The notes: generated by a model from the sequence alone, not told the origin. DNA of 64,000 nt from Curtobacterium sp. MCPF17_002 (GCF_003234115.2 NZ_CP126251.1:3534001-3598000), one strand, 5' to 3'; shown: positions 20,563 to 29,070, counted from the stretch's first letter. A program made the numbers and translations.

Positions 20563-21435
20563 ATGAACGAGCCGATCCGACTCCAGCTCCTCCGCTCCGA
20601 TGACCGGGATGCGCAACATGCCGTCCGTCGAGGCGAACTGGTCCGCGTGACCCGGGGCATCGCCGTCGATCAGGACGACTGGGTCAACGCCGGCGTCCGG
20701 GGACGCGCGCGGATCGAGCTCGAGGCGGTCGTCACTGCGGTCGGCGAATGGCGAACGCTGTCGCACCGGTCGGCCGCGCTGCTCTGGAACTTGCCGGACG
20801 TCGACCGTCCCGATCGCCGGGTGCACGTCACGGACCCCCTGCTCGCGACGACCCATTCGGGACGACGCGTCGTCCGGCACGCGGCACCGCTGTCGGACGA
20901 CGACGTCACCACCATCGACGGACGCCGGGTGACGTCGCTCCTCCGCACCGTCGTCGACCTCGCTCGGAGCACGAGCTACGAGAACGTCGTCGCGGTGCTC
21001 GACCACGTCCTCCGGCTCCGCCTCGTCGACGAGACGGCGCTGCGGCGGGCCTTCGCTGCGTGGCCCTCACCTCGAGGGATGACCAGGGCTCGTCGGGCGC
21101 TCCTGTTCGCGGATCCGCTCGCCGAGTCTCCAGGAGAATCGGTGAGCCGGGTCCGTGCCGACCACGAGGGGTTCCCGCCGCCCGTGCTGCAGCAGCGGAT
21201 GGGGCGCTCGAGGGTCGACTTCTGGTGGCCGCGGTTCGGCATCGTCGGGGAGTTCGACGGACTCGTGAAGTACGAGCAGGACACCGGCGCGATACGCACG
21301 GAGAAGCAGCGGGAGCAGGAACTCCTCATGCGACCCGAAGTTCGCCGCGTCGTTCGGTGGGGGTGGTCCGACCTCGGCGCGCGCGGGCGATTCCAGACGT
21401 TGCTGCGGTCGGCGGGTCTCCCGACGGGGTGCTGA
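20563..21435 (+). CDS. DUF559/AbiEi-like protein (type IV antitoxin-domain family)
   Basis: 290 residues. The N-terminal ~90 residues resemble the AbiEi-type winged-helix antitoxin domain (RRGELVRVTRGIAVD, WRTLSHRSAALLWNLP), the middle has the usual actinobacterial RVTSLLRTVVDLARS stretch, and the C-terminal part resembles a DUF559/Vsr-like nuclease fold (RSRVDFWWPRFGIVGEFDGLVKY with E and D/K acidic-basic positions). Such proteins occur in many copies in Microbacteriaceae with unknown role. No AbiEii toxin gene is adjacent. It is flanked on both sides by the same inverted-repeat element. Start ATG 20563 after CTCGGGGG. Confidence 0.75.
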   Translation: MNEPIRLQLLRSDDRDAQHAVRRGELVRVTRGIAVDQDDWVNAGVRGRARIELEAVVTAVGEWRTLSHRSAALLWNLPDVDRPDRRVHVTDPLLATTHSGRRVVRHAAPLSDDDVTTIDGRRVTSLLRTVVDLARSTSYENVVAVLDHVLRLRLVDETALRRAFAAWPSPRGMTRARRALLFADPLAESPGESVSRVRADHEGFPPPVLQQRMGRSRVDFWWPRFGIVGEFDGLVKYEQDTGAIRTEKQREQELLMRPEVRRVVRWGWSDLGARGRFQTLLRSAGLPTGC

Positions 21436-21480
21436 TCGTGCGGCCGGACGCCCGCCCGCTCGGCGGCCCGCTTGCCGGCT

Positions 21481-21550
21481 GCAAAACGCAACGATGACGG
21501 TTGCCCGCAGCGTTGTAGCTCTGCGGGCAACCGCCGAAGTTGCGTTTTGC
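21481..21550. repeat. Inverted repeat, 30-bp arms, right flank of the DUF559 gene
   Basis: Arms 21481-21510 and 21521-21550 start GCAAAACGCAAC and end CGGTTGCCCGCAG; the only differences fall in a 5-bp block in the middle. Loop of 10 nt. The arm sequence matches the element at 20430-20493. Confidence 0.9.
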
Positions 21551-21601
21551 GAAATCGCACGGGCGGCGGGCGGCGAGCGGGCGGCGGCGCGGCCGCGCGC
21601 G

Positions 21602-22402
21602 CTACGCCGAGCGCCAGTCGTTCGACGTGATGTGCGAGCCGCCGTGCGGGCCCATCTGCAGCATGCCGCCGTCGACCGGCAGGGACACACCCGTGATGTA
21701 CGACGACGCGCGCGAGGCCAGGAACGCCACCGCGGCGGCGATCTCCCACGCGTTGCCCGGACGGCCGAGCGGCACCCCGGGACGGTCGATGGTGTGCGGG
21801 TCCTCGTCCTCGGCGCCGGTCATCCGCGTCGCGATCTCCCCGGGCGCCACGGCGTTCGCGGTGATGCCGTACTGCGCCAACTCGATCGCGACGGTCTTGA
21901 GCAGGCCGCCGAGTCCGTGCTTCGCGGCGTCGTACGCGCTCGACCCGTACCGCGGCTGGTGCTCGTGGACGCTGGTGATCCCGATGATGCGCCCGCCGTT
22001 CCCGGCTTCGACCATGTGCTTCGCCGCGGCCTGGATCGTGACGAACGCGCCGTCCAGGTCGGTCGACACGGTGTGCCGCCACTGGTCGAGGGTCATCTCG
22101 AGGAACGGCGCGTTGTCACCCGTGCCGGCGTCGGCGACGATGACGTCCACGCCGCCGAGCTGCTCGACGAGGCGATCGATCACACTGCCGGCACTCGAGA
22201 GGTCGGACACGTCGATCTGCTCGACGAAGGCCTTGCGGCCGAGGGAACGCACCTCCTCCGCGGTCTCCTCGGCCCGCTGCGGCTCGGACAGGTACGTGAT
22301 CCCGATGTCCATGCCGGCCGAGGCCAGCGCGACCGCGCTCGCGCGGCCGATCCCTGATTCTGATCCCGTGATGATCGCCCGGGAGGGCTCGAATTCGCTC
22401 AT
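21602..22402 (-). CDS. SDR family oxidoreductase
   Basis: 266 residues, classical short-chain dehydrogenase. Seen: the nucleotide-binding TGSESGIG, the DAG/NAG-type motif VADAG, catalytic Ser in GITSVHEHQP, YxxxK as YDAAK, and the C-terminal GVSLPVDGGM. The substrate cannot be told; closest in look to glucose-1-dehydrogenase/3-oxoacyl reductase-like SDRs. The ATG at 22402 lies 7 nt after a TACGTT box and has no Shine-Dalgarno, so it is probably leaderless. The right inverted repeat ends 51 nt after its stop. Confidence 0.92.
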   Translation of the reverse strand: MSEFEPSRAIITGSESGIGRASAVALASAGMDIGITYLSEPQRAEETAEEVRSLGRKAFVEQIDVSDLSSAGSVIDRLVEQLGGVDVIVADAGTGDNAPFLEMTLDQWRHTVSTDLDGAFVTIQAAAKHMVEAGNGGRIIGITSVHEHQPRYGSSAYDAAKHGLGGLLKTVAIELAQYGITANAVAPGEIATRMTGAEDEDPHTIDRPGVPLGRPGNAWEIAAAVAFLASRASSYITGVSLPVDGGMLQMGPHGGSHITSNDWRSA

Positions 22403-22409
22403 GCGGCGG

Positions 22410-22431
22410 AACGTACGCCGCGCCTCCAGGA
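22410..22431 (-). promoter_or_regulatory. Putative -10 box with a 12-mer near-copy in the -35 region of the SDR gene
   Basis: TACGTT at 22410-22415 is 7 nt from the ATG. A near-exact 12-mer (GCGCCTCCAGGA, 22420-22431) begins 4 nt further upstream, over the place where a -35 would sit. Confidence 0.45.
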
Positions 22432-22677
22432 CGCCCTGCCGGACCATCCACCAGACGCGACCCACGCCGGCGGACCACCCACCAGACGCGACCGACGCCG
22501 ACCGACGATCCCGATCAGACGCCGGACCGATCCTGCGGAGTCCCGCAGCCGCGCGTCACGTCTGGGTAACGAAACACTTTGCGTACTACCCCGTCACACG
22601 GCTGAAACACCCTGACCATACGTTCTCTCACATCCCCAGCGGGACCTGAGGTTCCGCGCAGAGAAAGGGCTCCACGG

Positions 22678-24009
22678 ATGATCAGAACCACCCGTGCCAC
22701 ATCGGCACTGGCAGTGGCGGGAGCGGCGGCGCTCCTGCTCGCCGCGTGTTCCACCACAGGTAGCGCTTCACCGTCCTCCTCCGCGTCCAGCGACGCGAAG
22801 AAGGACCCGGCTGCCAGCTGCAAGGCCCCGGACACCCCCAGCACCGACGCGCTGAAGATCGGCACGATCCTCCCGCTGACCGGCTCGCTGGCGTACCTCA
22901 ACCCGCCCGCGGAGTCCGGTGTGGGACTCGCGGTGTCGGACATTAACGCCGCCGGCGGCGTGCTCGACAAGGACGTCACGATCTCCCCGGCCACCGACTC
23001 CGGTGACAGCAACGACATGACCGTGTCGAGCTCGGCCGCGACGAAGCTCGTGAACGCGAAGGTCCCGGTCGCGATCGGCGCCGAGTCCTCCAGCGTCACG
23101 CTCAACGTCATCGACCAGCTGACGAGCAACTGCATCGTGGAGATCTCCCCCGCGAACACGGCGTCCGACCTCTCGGGGTACTCGTCGTACTACTACCGGA
23201 CCGCTCCGCCGGACTCGGTGCAGGGTTCGGCGCTCGGCCAGCTCATCACCGGTGACGGCAACGCGAAGATCGCGTTCCTCGTCTTCAACGACACCTACGG
23301 CACGGGCCTCCGCAACACCGTGCAGAAGGCCGTCGAGGCCTCGGGTGGCTCGGTCGTCTACGGCGCGAAGGGCAAGGGCCAGGAGTTCCCGCCCGGACAG
23401 ACGACGTTCTCGTCCGAGGTCACCGCTGCCGTCGCCTCGAAGCCGGACGCGATCGTGGTCCTCGCCTTCGACGAGACGAAGTCGATCATCCCCGAGCTCG
23501 TCTCGCAGGGCTGGGACACGTCGAAGATCTACATGTCGGACGGCAACACGGCCGACTACTCGAAGGACTTCGACAAGGGCACGCTGACGGGTGCGCAGGG
23601 CACGATCCCCGGCGCCTCCCCGAAGGACGAGTTCAAGCAGCAGCTCGCCGCCTTCTACAAGAAGTCGTCGGGCAAGGACCTCGCCGACTACTCGTACGCG
23701 GCGGAGTCCTACGACGGCACGATCCTCGCCGCGCTGGCCGCGGTGAAGGGCAAGGGCACGGACTCGGGCACGATCCAGGCCAACATGGCCGCGGTGTCCG
23801 GAGCCGACGGCGGCACCGAGTGCTCGACGTACAAGGACTGTGTGGCCCTGCTCGACAAGGGTGAGGACATCCACTACACGGGTCCGTCGGGCATCGGTCC
23901 GTTCGACGACAACAACGACCCGTCGAGCGCCTACATCGGCATCTACAAGTTCGACGGCGACAACAAGCCCGTCTACCAGAGCGCCATCCAGGGCGCGGTC
24001 AAGAAGTAG
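22678..24009 (+). CDS. livK: Branched-chain amino-acid ABC transporter substrate-binding lipoprotein
   Basis: 443 residues. Lipoprotein signal peptide with lipobox LAAC (Cys at about residue 24), then a Ser-rich linker and a LivJ/LivK-type two-lobe binding protein (GTILPLTGSLAYLNPPAESGVGLAVSDINAAGGVL, VFNDTYGTGL). It is the only binding protein near livHMGF and shares their family, so it probably serves that transporter, although guaB, a DUF559 gene and an SDR gene separate them. The ATG has GAGAAAGGG upstream. The 22432-22677 spacer is the most AT-rich stretch nearby, with TACGTT at 22619-22624 as a possible -10. Confidence 0.94.
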   Translation: MIRTTRATSALAVAGAAALLLAACSTTGSASPSSSASSDAKKDPAASCKAPDTPSTDALKIGTILPLTGSLAYLNPPAESGVGLAVSDINAAGGVLDKDVTISPATDSGDSNDMTVSSSAATKLVNAKVPVAIGAESSSVTLNVIDQLTSNCIVEISPANTASDLSGYSSYYYRTAPPDSVQGSALGQLITGDGNAKIAFLVFNDTYGTGLRNTVQKAVEASGGSVVYGAKGKGQEFPPGQTTFSSEVTAAVASKPDAIVVLAFDETKSIIPELVSQGWDTSKIYMSDGNTADYSKDFDKGTLTGAQGTIPGASPKDEFKQQLAAFYKKSSGKDLADYSYAAESYDGTILAALAAVKGKGTDSGTIQANMAAVSGADGGTECSTYKDCVALLDKGEDIHYTGPSGIGPFDDNNDPSSAYIGIYKFDGDNKPVYQSAIQGAVKK

Positions 24010-24024
24010 TCAGCAGCACCCAGT

Positions 24025-24061
24025 CACCAGCGCCCCGCGGCCGAGCCGCGGGGCGCTGGTG
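24025..24061 (+). terminator. Hairpin terminator of livK
   Basis: Perfect 16-bp stem CACCAGCGCCCCGCGG / CCGCGGGGCGCTGGTG with a 5-nt loop, 15 nt past the livK stop. Confidence 0.8.
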
Positions 24062-24089
24062 CGTTGGACGGGGGCCGAGTCTCGGGCGC

Positions 24090-24129
24090 GCGGACAGTTT
24101 CGTGGCGGGTGGGCCGCGAAAGTGTCCGC
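24090..24129. repeat. Inverted repeat GCGGACAGTTTCG / CGAAAGTGTCCGC
   Basis: 13-bp arms with one mismatch and a 14-nt loop, flanked on both sides by GGGCCGAGTCTCGG. Sits between the livK terminator and the end of rarD. Confidence 0.8.
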
Positions 24130-24182
24130 CGGGCCGAGTCTCGGCACGCGGGCCGGCCGCGGGAAGACGGCAGGACCGCTGG

Positions 24183-24194
24183 GCCTGGAGGCGC
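24183..24194. repeat. Single copy of the 12-mer GCCTGGAGGCGC
   Basis: Unpaired exact copy, 13 nt beyond the rarD stop codon. Confidence 0.8.
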
Positions 24195-24206
24195 GGCGCG
24201 CCCCCG

Positions 24207-25169
24207 TCAGACCGGCTCGGCCGCCGTGGACGGGAGCGCCCGGCGCCGCGATGCCCGGGCCGCCGCGAAGGAGTCGACACTGAGGATGACGAGGGCGAGC
24301 CACACGATCGCGAAGCCGATCCAGCGCGACGTCGACATCGCCTCGTGCTGGATCGTCACCCCGACGATGAGCTGCATCACGGGCGTGAGGTACTGCGTCA
24401 GTCCGAGCGTCGACAGCGACAGCCGCCGGGCCGAGGACGCGAAGAGCAGCAGCGGGACGGCCGTCGCCGGTCCCGCCCCGATCATGATGAGCGCGTGCAC
24501 CCAGCCCTCGCCGCCGAAGGTGATCCCGCCACCGATGCCCGTGATCCCGAGGACCACGAGCGCCACGACCGCGAACGGCGTCAGCCACATCGTCTCGATC
24601 GTGAGACCGGACAACGCGTCCACCGTGCCGCCGACACGCTTCTTGACGAGCCCGTAGAGCCCGAACGAGAAGGCCAGCGCCAGGGAGATCCACGGCATCT
24701 GCCCGTACCCGACCGCGATGACGACGACGGCCACGATGCTGATGCCGACCGCCGTCCACTGCGCCGGCCGGAGCCGTTCGTGGAGCAGCACGACGCCGAG
24801 CGCGATCGTGACGAGCGGGTTGATGAAGTAGCCGAGGGCGGCCTCGACGGTGTGGCCGGTCGTCGTGGCGATGACGTACACCGTCCAGTTCACGACGATG
24901 AGCACCGCGGCGATCGCCATCACCCCCATCACCCGGCGCTGCACCATGAGCGACCGGGTGCGGAGCCACGACCGCGTCACGGCGATGGCGATCACGCAGA
25001 ACCCGAGGCCGAACACGATGCGCCAGGCGACGATCTCGAACGCGCCCGCGGGGGCCATGGCCACGAACAGCAGCGGCATGAGGCCCCAGAGCCCGTAGGC
25101 GACGATCGCCTGGACGACACCGACGGATGCCTCGCTGCGGGGCGGACGCGTCGGACTCGGTGCACTCAC
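24207..25169 (-). CDS. rarD: EamA family transporter RarD
   Basis: 320 residues with ten membrane helices. Matches RarD: GLWGLMPLLFVAMAPAGAFEIVAWRIVFG near the N-terminus, NWTVYVIATTTGHTVEAALGYFINPL in the middle, and ASSARRLSLSTLGLTQYLTPVMQLIVGV near the end. RarD was named for chloramphenicol sensitivity; the natural substrate is unknown. The GTG start at 25169 lies 6 nt after TAGGAT, so it is probably leaderless. Confidence 0.93.
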   Translation of the reverse strand: MSAPSPTRPPRSEASVGVVQAIVAYGLWGLMPLLFVAMAPAGAFEIVAWRIVFGLGFCVIAIAVTRSWLRTRSLMVQRRVMGVMAIAAVLIVVNWTVYVIATTTGHTVEAALGYFINPLVTIALGVVLLHERLRPAQWTAVGISIVAVVVIAVGYGQMPWISLALAFSFGLYGLVKKRVGGTVDALSGLTIETMWLTPFAVVALVVLGITGIGGGITFGGEGWVHALIMIGAGPATAVPLLLFASSARRLSLSTLGLTQYLTPVMQLIVGVTIQHEAMSTSRWIGFAIVWLALVILSVDSFAAARASRRRALPSTAAEPV

Positions 25170-25175
25170 GGAACC

Positions 25176-25181
25176 ATCCTA
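25176..25181 (-). promoter_or_regulatory. Putative -10 box (TAGGAT) of rarD
   Basis: Six nt from the GTG start; leaderless arrangement. Confidence 0.5.
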
Positions 25182-25212
25182 GGAACGGCCGACGACGGGG
25201 CGGAGCGGCACC

Positions 25213-25224
25213 GCGCCTCCAGGC
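25213..25224. repeat. Single copy of the 12-mer GCGCCTCCAGGC
   Basis: Unpaired exact copy upstream of rarD, about 30 nt beyond its -10 box. Confidence 0.8.
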
Positions 25225-25238
25225 CGACGCGAACCGGC

Positions 25239-25328
25239 CACGCGCAGGACGCACGCGCCGGACGCACGCAGGACGCACGTGCCGGACGCACGCAGAACGC
25301 ACGTGCCGGGCGCTTGCAGAACCCGGCG
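25239..25328. repeat. Short tandem array, 24-bp unit
   Basis: GCCGGACGCACGCAGGACGC + ACGT at 25257-25280 is repeated at 25281-25304 with one change and in degenerate form at 25305-25328; a partial unit precedes it. Gene-free, between rarD and groES. Confidence 0.8.
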
Positions 25329-25337
25329 CCGGACGCG

Positions 25338-25374
25338 CGAACGCCCCGCCGGCCGGAGCCGAGCGGGGCGTTCG
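25338..25374 (-). terminator. Hairpin terminator of groES
   Basis: 12-bp stem CGAACGCCCCGC / GCGGGGCGTTCG with a 13-nt loop, 16 nt beyond the groES stop. No groEL follows. Confidence 0.7.
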
Positions 25375-25389
25375 TGACGGAGACGGGTC

Positions 25390-25686
25390 TCAGTTCTCGA
25401 TGACCGCGAGCACGTCGCGGGCCGAGAGGACGAGGAGGTCCTCGCCCGAGTACTTGACCTCGGTGCCGCCGTACTTCGAGTAGATGACCTTGTCACCCAC
25501 GGCGACGTCCAGCGGGACGCGGTTGCCGTTGTCGTCGATACGACCCGGTCCCACGGCGACGACCTCGCCCTCCTGGGGCTTCTCCTTCGCGGTGTCCGGG
25601 ATGACCAGACCGGAAGCGGTGGTCTGCTCCGCCTCGACCTGGCGGATGACGATGCGATCCTCGAGCGGCTTGATGCTGACGGCCAC
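25390..25686 (-). CDS. groES: Co-chaperonin GroES
   Basis: 98 residues, full length. Forms the heptameric lid of the GroEL chamber. Seen: [12 protein letters not shown] at the N-terminus, the mobile loop [14 protein letters not shown], the [13 protein letters not shown] turn and [11 protein letters not shown]. It is alone: a hairpin follows the stop and the next gene is rarD, so groEL must be elsewhere on the chromosome. Transcription starts from a promoter with two CIRCE operators about 50-120 nt upstream. Confidence 0.98.
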   Translation of the reverse strand: MAVSIKPLEDRIVIRQVEAEQTTASGLVIPDTAKEKPQEGEVVAVGPGRIDDNGNRVPLDVAVGDKVIYSKYGGTEVKYSGEDLLVLSARDVLAVIEN

Positions 25687-25734
25687 GGTGACCTCTTCTT
25701 TCTCGGTAGAGACTCGGTACTGATGAAAACCGGG

Positions 25735-25761
25735 TTGGCACTACGCACAGGAGAGTGCCAA
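25735..25761. promoter_or_regulatory. CIRCE operator 1 (HrcA)
   Basis: TTGGCACTa-N9-GAGTGCCAA; matches TTAGCACTC-N9-GAGTGCTAA with the usual G/C changes. It covers the predicted groES transcription start, so HrcA bound here should block initiation until heat shock. Confidence 0.85.
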
Positions 25762-25766
25762 CGCCA

Positions 25767-25795
25767 ACTCTAGGAGGTCGTTGGCACTCGGTCAA
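25767..25795 (-). promoter_or_regulatory. groES promoter, TTGACC-N17-TAGAGT
   Basis: -35 TTGACC at 25790-25795 and -10 TAGAGT at 25767-25772, 17-bp spacer. The -35 falls inside CIRCE 2 and the start site inside CIRCE 1. Confidence 0.75.
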
Positions 25796-25807
25796 TCCGA
25801 GTGCCAG
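25781..25807. promoter_or_regulatory. CIRCE operator 2 (HrcA)
   Basis: TTGGCACTC-N9-GAGTGCCAG, overlapping the groES -35. It also lies 40 nt upstream of the divergent methyltransferase gene. Confidence 0.85.
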
Positions 25808-25846
25808 CACATGTCGGGTTCCACGGCGACCTGGGAGGATCGACGG

Positions 25847-27049
25847 GTGGAAGCCGACGACCTCGCCCAGCTGCTCACCCCGGAGGGGATGGCCCTGCTC
25901 GACCGTACCCCGGCCGTCTCGGACGGCGGTGAGATCGTGAGGGTCGTCGCGCGCCTGCGCTCCGAGGGGCACGATCCCGGGCTCGTCGCGGCCGTCCTCA
26001 ACCAGGCCAAGCTCCGGCAGAAGGCCCGCGGGAAGTTCGGCGACTTCGCCGCCCGCATGCTCTTCACCGAGGCGGGCCTCGAGCAGGCGACGCGGCTGCA
26101 GGTCGCCGCACAGCACGCCGGACGCTTCGCCGCCGCCGGGCTGACGCGCGTGGCGGACCTCGGCTGCGGCATCGGTGGGGACGCGATGGCGATGGCCGCA
26201 CTCGACCTCGACGTCACCGCAGTCGACCGCGACGAGGTCACCGCCGCCGTCGCCACCCACAACCTCGCGCTCTGGCCGAACGCCCGGGTCGAGCTCGGCG
26301 ACGCAGCGTCGTTCGACCTGTCGTCGGTGGACGGCGTCTGGATGGACCCGGCCCGTCGGACCGCGGGGCACTCGGACACCCGCCGTCTCGCCGATCCGGA
26401 CGACTGGTCACCGTCGCTCGACACCGTGTTCGCGGCCGCGACGACCACCCCCACCGGTGTGAAGCTCGGACCGGGGGTCGACCGCGACCTCATCCCGGAC
26501 ACGGCCGAGGCGCAGTGGACGTCCGTCGACCGTGAGGTCGTCGAGCTCGCCCTCTGGTTCGGCCCCCTGGCACGACCGGGCATCCGACGTGCGGCCACCG
26601 TGATCGGACCCCACGGCATCGCCGAACTGGTCGGCGCTGCCGACTCGGACGACGTGGAGGTCGGCCCGCTCGGCGCGTACCTCTACGAGCCCGACGGGGC
26701 CGTCATCCGTGCACGGCTCATCGGCGACCTCGCCCGGTCGATCGACGGCCGCATGCTCTCCGACGGCATCGCGTACATCAGCTCCGACCAGGCCGTCAGT
26801 ACGCCGTTCGCCCAGGGGTTCCGCGTGGTCGACACCATGCCCCTCGACGTGAAGAAGCTCGCCGCCCGCCTCGCCGCCGATGACATCGGCACCGTCGAGA
26901 TCAAGAAGCGCGGCGTCGACGTCGACCCGGCGCAGTTCCGGAAGCGGCTGCGGCTGCGTGGCAGCGGTCGCGTCACACTCGTGCTCACCCGCCTGGAGGG
27001 ACGCCACACCGCGGTCCTGTGCGAGCGACTCACCGACGTGGCCGGGTAG
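25847..27049 (+). CDS. Class I SAM-dependent methyltransferase with a THUMP-like C-terminal domain
   Basis: 400 residues. Seen: the SAM-binding motif I VADLGCGIGGDAMAMA near residue 100, an acidic motif DVTAVDRDE, the motif IV-like VWMDPARR, and a C-terminal ~80 residues (DVKKLAARLAADDIGTVEIKKRGVDVDPAQFRKRLRLRG) that fits the THUMP-like domain. This suggests an RNA substrate, but the target is unknown. The GTG at 25847 is chosen because GGGAGGA lies 8 nt upstream; an ATG 36 nt earlier has none. It starts just beside the CIRCE pair and may share heat-shock control. Convergent with the DUF4190 gene. Confidence 0.87.
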   Translation: MEADDLAQLLTPEGMALLDRTPAVSDGGEIVRVVARLRSEGHDPGLVAAVLNQAKLRQKARGKFGDFAARMLFTEAGLEQATRLQVAAQHAGRFAAAGLTRVADLGCGIGGDAMAMAALDLDVTAVDRDEVTAAVATHNLALWPNARVELGDAASFDLSSVDGVWMDPARRTAGHSDTRRLADPDDWSPSLDTVFAAATTTPTGVKLGPGVDRDLIPDTAEAQWTSVDREVVELALWFGPLARPGIRRAATVIGPHGIAELVGAADSDDVEVGPLGAYLYEPDGAVIRARLIGDLARSIDGRMLSDGIAYISSDQAVSTPFAQGFRVVDTMPLDVKKLAARLAADDIGTVEIKKRGVDVDPAQFRKRLRLRGSGRVTLVLTRLEGRHTAVLCERLTDVAG

Positions 27050-27071
27050 GGCGCGGGGCGCTGCAACGACG

Positions 27072-27102
27072 ACGAGACACCGCCGAGCCAGCGGTGTCTC
27101 GT
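27072..27102. terminator. Bidirectional hairpin between convergent genes
   Basis: 12-bp perfect stem ACGAGACACCGC / GCGGTGTCTCGT with a 7-nt loop, 22 nt past the methyltransferase stop and 14 nt past the DUF4190 stop. The core is shared with the 14240-14315 array. Confidence 0.8.
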
Positions 27103-27115
27103 GGTCGCGGTGCGG

Positions 27116-27928
27116 TCAGAGGACGAAGGCGCCCGAGTTGTACCCGGAGTCGTAGTCCGACGAGTACGACCCTGCGATCGAGCCGAGGACCACGATGAGC
27201 CCGACGATGAGGATGAACAGGCCCGTCAGGATCCAGCCGCCGATGACCCCGGCGAGCGCCAGGCCGCGGCCGCCCTCGCCCGACTGCTTGATCTTGCCGA
27301 GGGCGATGTGGCCCATGATCGCGCCGGCGGGGCTGGTCAGGATGACGAGCGGCCAGATGATGATGCCGCCGAACGCGAAGACGATCGAGAGGATCGCCAG
27401 CGTGTTCGTCTTCGGGCGCTGGGCGTAGGGCTGGTAGCCGGCGGGGGCGTAGGGGTTCTGCTGGCCGGGGGCCGCGTACGGGTTCTGCTGGCCTGGGGCG
27501 GCGTACGGGTTCTGCGGGGCGCCGCCCGGCTCGCCATACTGCTGACCGTACTGCTGGCCGGGGGCCGCGTACGGGTTCTGCGGGGCGCCGGCGCCCGGCT
27601 GGCCGTACTGCTGGCCGGACTGCTGACCCGGGGCTGCGTACGGGTTCTGCTGGCCGTACTGGCCGCTCTGGCCACTCGGCTGGCTCGGTGCTGCGTACGG
27701 GTTCTGCGGTGCCGCGTACCCGCCGGAGACGCCCTGCGCGGCCGAGCCCTGCCCGGACTGTGCCCACGGGTCGGTCGGCGCAGGTGCTGATGCCGGAGCC
27801 TCGGGTGCCGACGCGCCGTACTGCTGCGGCTGCCCGGCGTCGGGCTGCGTGCCCTGCGGCTGGTTCGCGGACGCGTCCCCCTCCGGATTCGTCTCGCCCG
27901 GCTTCGGCCACTGGTTCTGATCGGACAC
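27116..27928 (-). CDS. DUF4190 domain membrane protein with YAAPGQQ repeats
   Basis: 270 residues. The first ~175 residues are Gln/Pro/Gly/Ala-rich and disordered, with at least seven QNPYAAPGQQ-like units, some identical at the DNA level. The last ~95 residues hold two membrane helices around a conserved loop (TLAILSIVFAFGGIIIWPL, SPAGAIMGHIALGKI, RGLALAGVIGGWILTG), the DUF4190 pattern. Function unknown; the tail is likely cytosolic. The GTG at 27928 has GAGGGGTGG upstream and is preferred to longer in-frame starts. Confidence 0.88.
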   Translation of the reverse strand: MSDQNQWPKPGETNPEGDASANQPQGTQPDAGQPQQYGASAPEAPASAPAPTDPWAQSGQGSAAQGVSGGYAAPQNPYAAPSQPSGQSGQYGQQNPYAAPGQQSGQQYGQPGAGAPQNPYAAPGQQYGQQYGEPGGAPQNPYAAPGQQNPYAAPGQQNPYAPAGYQPYAQRPKTNTLAILSIVFAFGGIIIWPLVILTSPAGAIMGHIALGKIKQSGEGGRGLALAGVIGGWILTGLFILIVGLIVVLGSIAGSYSSDYDSGYNSGAFVL

Positions 27929-28014
27929 CGTCCACCCCTCTCGGCACCTCGGTCGTCGGTGCCCTGTGAATCCTCCCACACGCGACTCCGGGCCGCCCCG
28001 GGCGGCGGGCGACG

Positions 28015-29070
28015 TCAGACCTGGACGGTCGTGACCGGCAGCGTCGAGTCCGCTGCGATCCCGAGGTCGCTCGGCGCGTGGCCCTCGGCGACGAGCCGCG
28101 CACCGATCGCCGCGATCATGGCGCCGTTGTCGGTGCAGAGGTCGAGCGGTGGGATCCGGAGCTCGACCCCGGCGGCCGCACACCGCTCGGCCGCGACCGA
28201 GCGGAGCCGGGCGTTCGCCACGACACCGCCGCCGAGCAGCAGCCGGTCCACCCCGGTGTCGCGGCAGGCGTTCAGCGCCTTGGTGATGAGGACGTCCACC
28301 ACGGCTTCGCGGAAGCTGGCCGCCACGTCGGCGACCGGGACCTCGCGGCCCTCGTCGCGACAGCGCTCCACCCAGCGCGCGACCGCGGTCTTGAGGCCGG
28401 AGAACGAGAAGTCGTAGCGGTGCGCGGCCATGTCCTTCGGCAGCGTCAGGCCGCGCGGGAACCGGATCGCCGTCGGGTCGCCGTCGGCAGCGGCCCGGTC
28501 GATCTGCGGCCCGCCCGGGTAGGGCAGGCCGAGCAGCCGTGCCACCTTGTCGAACGCTTCGCCCGCGGCGTCGTCGATCGTCTCGCCGAGGAGCTCGACG
28601 TCGCCGACGAGGTCGCGCACGAGCAGCAGGGACGTGTGCCCGCCGGAGACCAGCAGCGCGATCGTCGGCAGGTCGATCTCGCTGCCGTCGGCGCGGAGGA
28701 CGTCGGCCCCGACGTGTCCGACCAGGTGGTTGACGCCGTACAGCGGCTTGCCGGTGGCCACGGCGAGCGCCTTCGCGGCACCGACGCCGACCATGAGCGC
28801 GCCGGCGAGGCCCGGGCCTGCCGTCACCGCGACCGCGTCCAGCTCGTCGAGCGTGACACCCGCCTGCTCGAGTGCCGCTTCGAGCGTCGGGGTCATCGCC
28901 TCGAGGTGCGCACGCGCGGCGACCTCCGGCACGACGCCGCCGTAGCGGGCGTGCTCCTCCATGCTCGACGCGATCACGTTCGCGAGCAGGGTGCTGCCGC
29001 GCACGATGCCCACGCCGGTCTCGTCGCAGCTCGTCTCGATGCCGAGCACCAGTGGTTCAGTCGCGCTCAT
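28015..29070 (-). CDS. tsaD: tRNA N6-threonylcarbamoyladenosine transferase subunit TsaD
   Basis: 351 residues. Transfers the threonylcarbamoyl group to A37 of ANN-reading tRNAs. Seen: [14 protein letters not shown] at the N-terminus, the metal site [44 protein letters not shown] and CTDNGAMIA. Length normal. Its start overlaps the rimI end by 14 nt. With tsaB (here) and tsaE (2 kb away) the window has three of the four t6A proteins. Confidence 0.97.
   Translation of the reverse strand: MSATEPLVLGIETSCDETGVGIVRGSTLLANVIASSMEEHARYGGVVPEVAARAHLEAMTPTLEAALEQAGVTLDELDAVAVTAGPGLAGALMVGVGAAKALAVATGKPLYGVNHLVGHVGADVLRADGSEIDLPTIALLVSGGHTSLLLVRDLVGDVELLGETIDDAAGEAFDKVARLLGLPYPGGPQIDRAAADGDPTAIRFPRGLTLPKDMAAHRYDFSFSGLKTAVARWVERCRDEGREVPVADVAASFREAVVDVLITKALNACRDTGVDRLLLGGGVVANARLRSVAAERCAAAGVELRIPPLDLCTDNGAMIAAIGARLVAEGHAPSDLGIAADSTLPVTTVQV

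Noticed and set aside
20563..21435. Complete type IV toxin-antitoxin (AbiE) pair
   Set aside because: Only the AbiEi-like half is visible; the neighbour is an SDR oxidoreductase, not an AbiEii nucleotidyltransferase.
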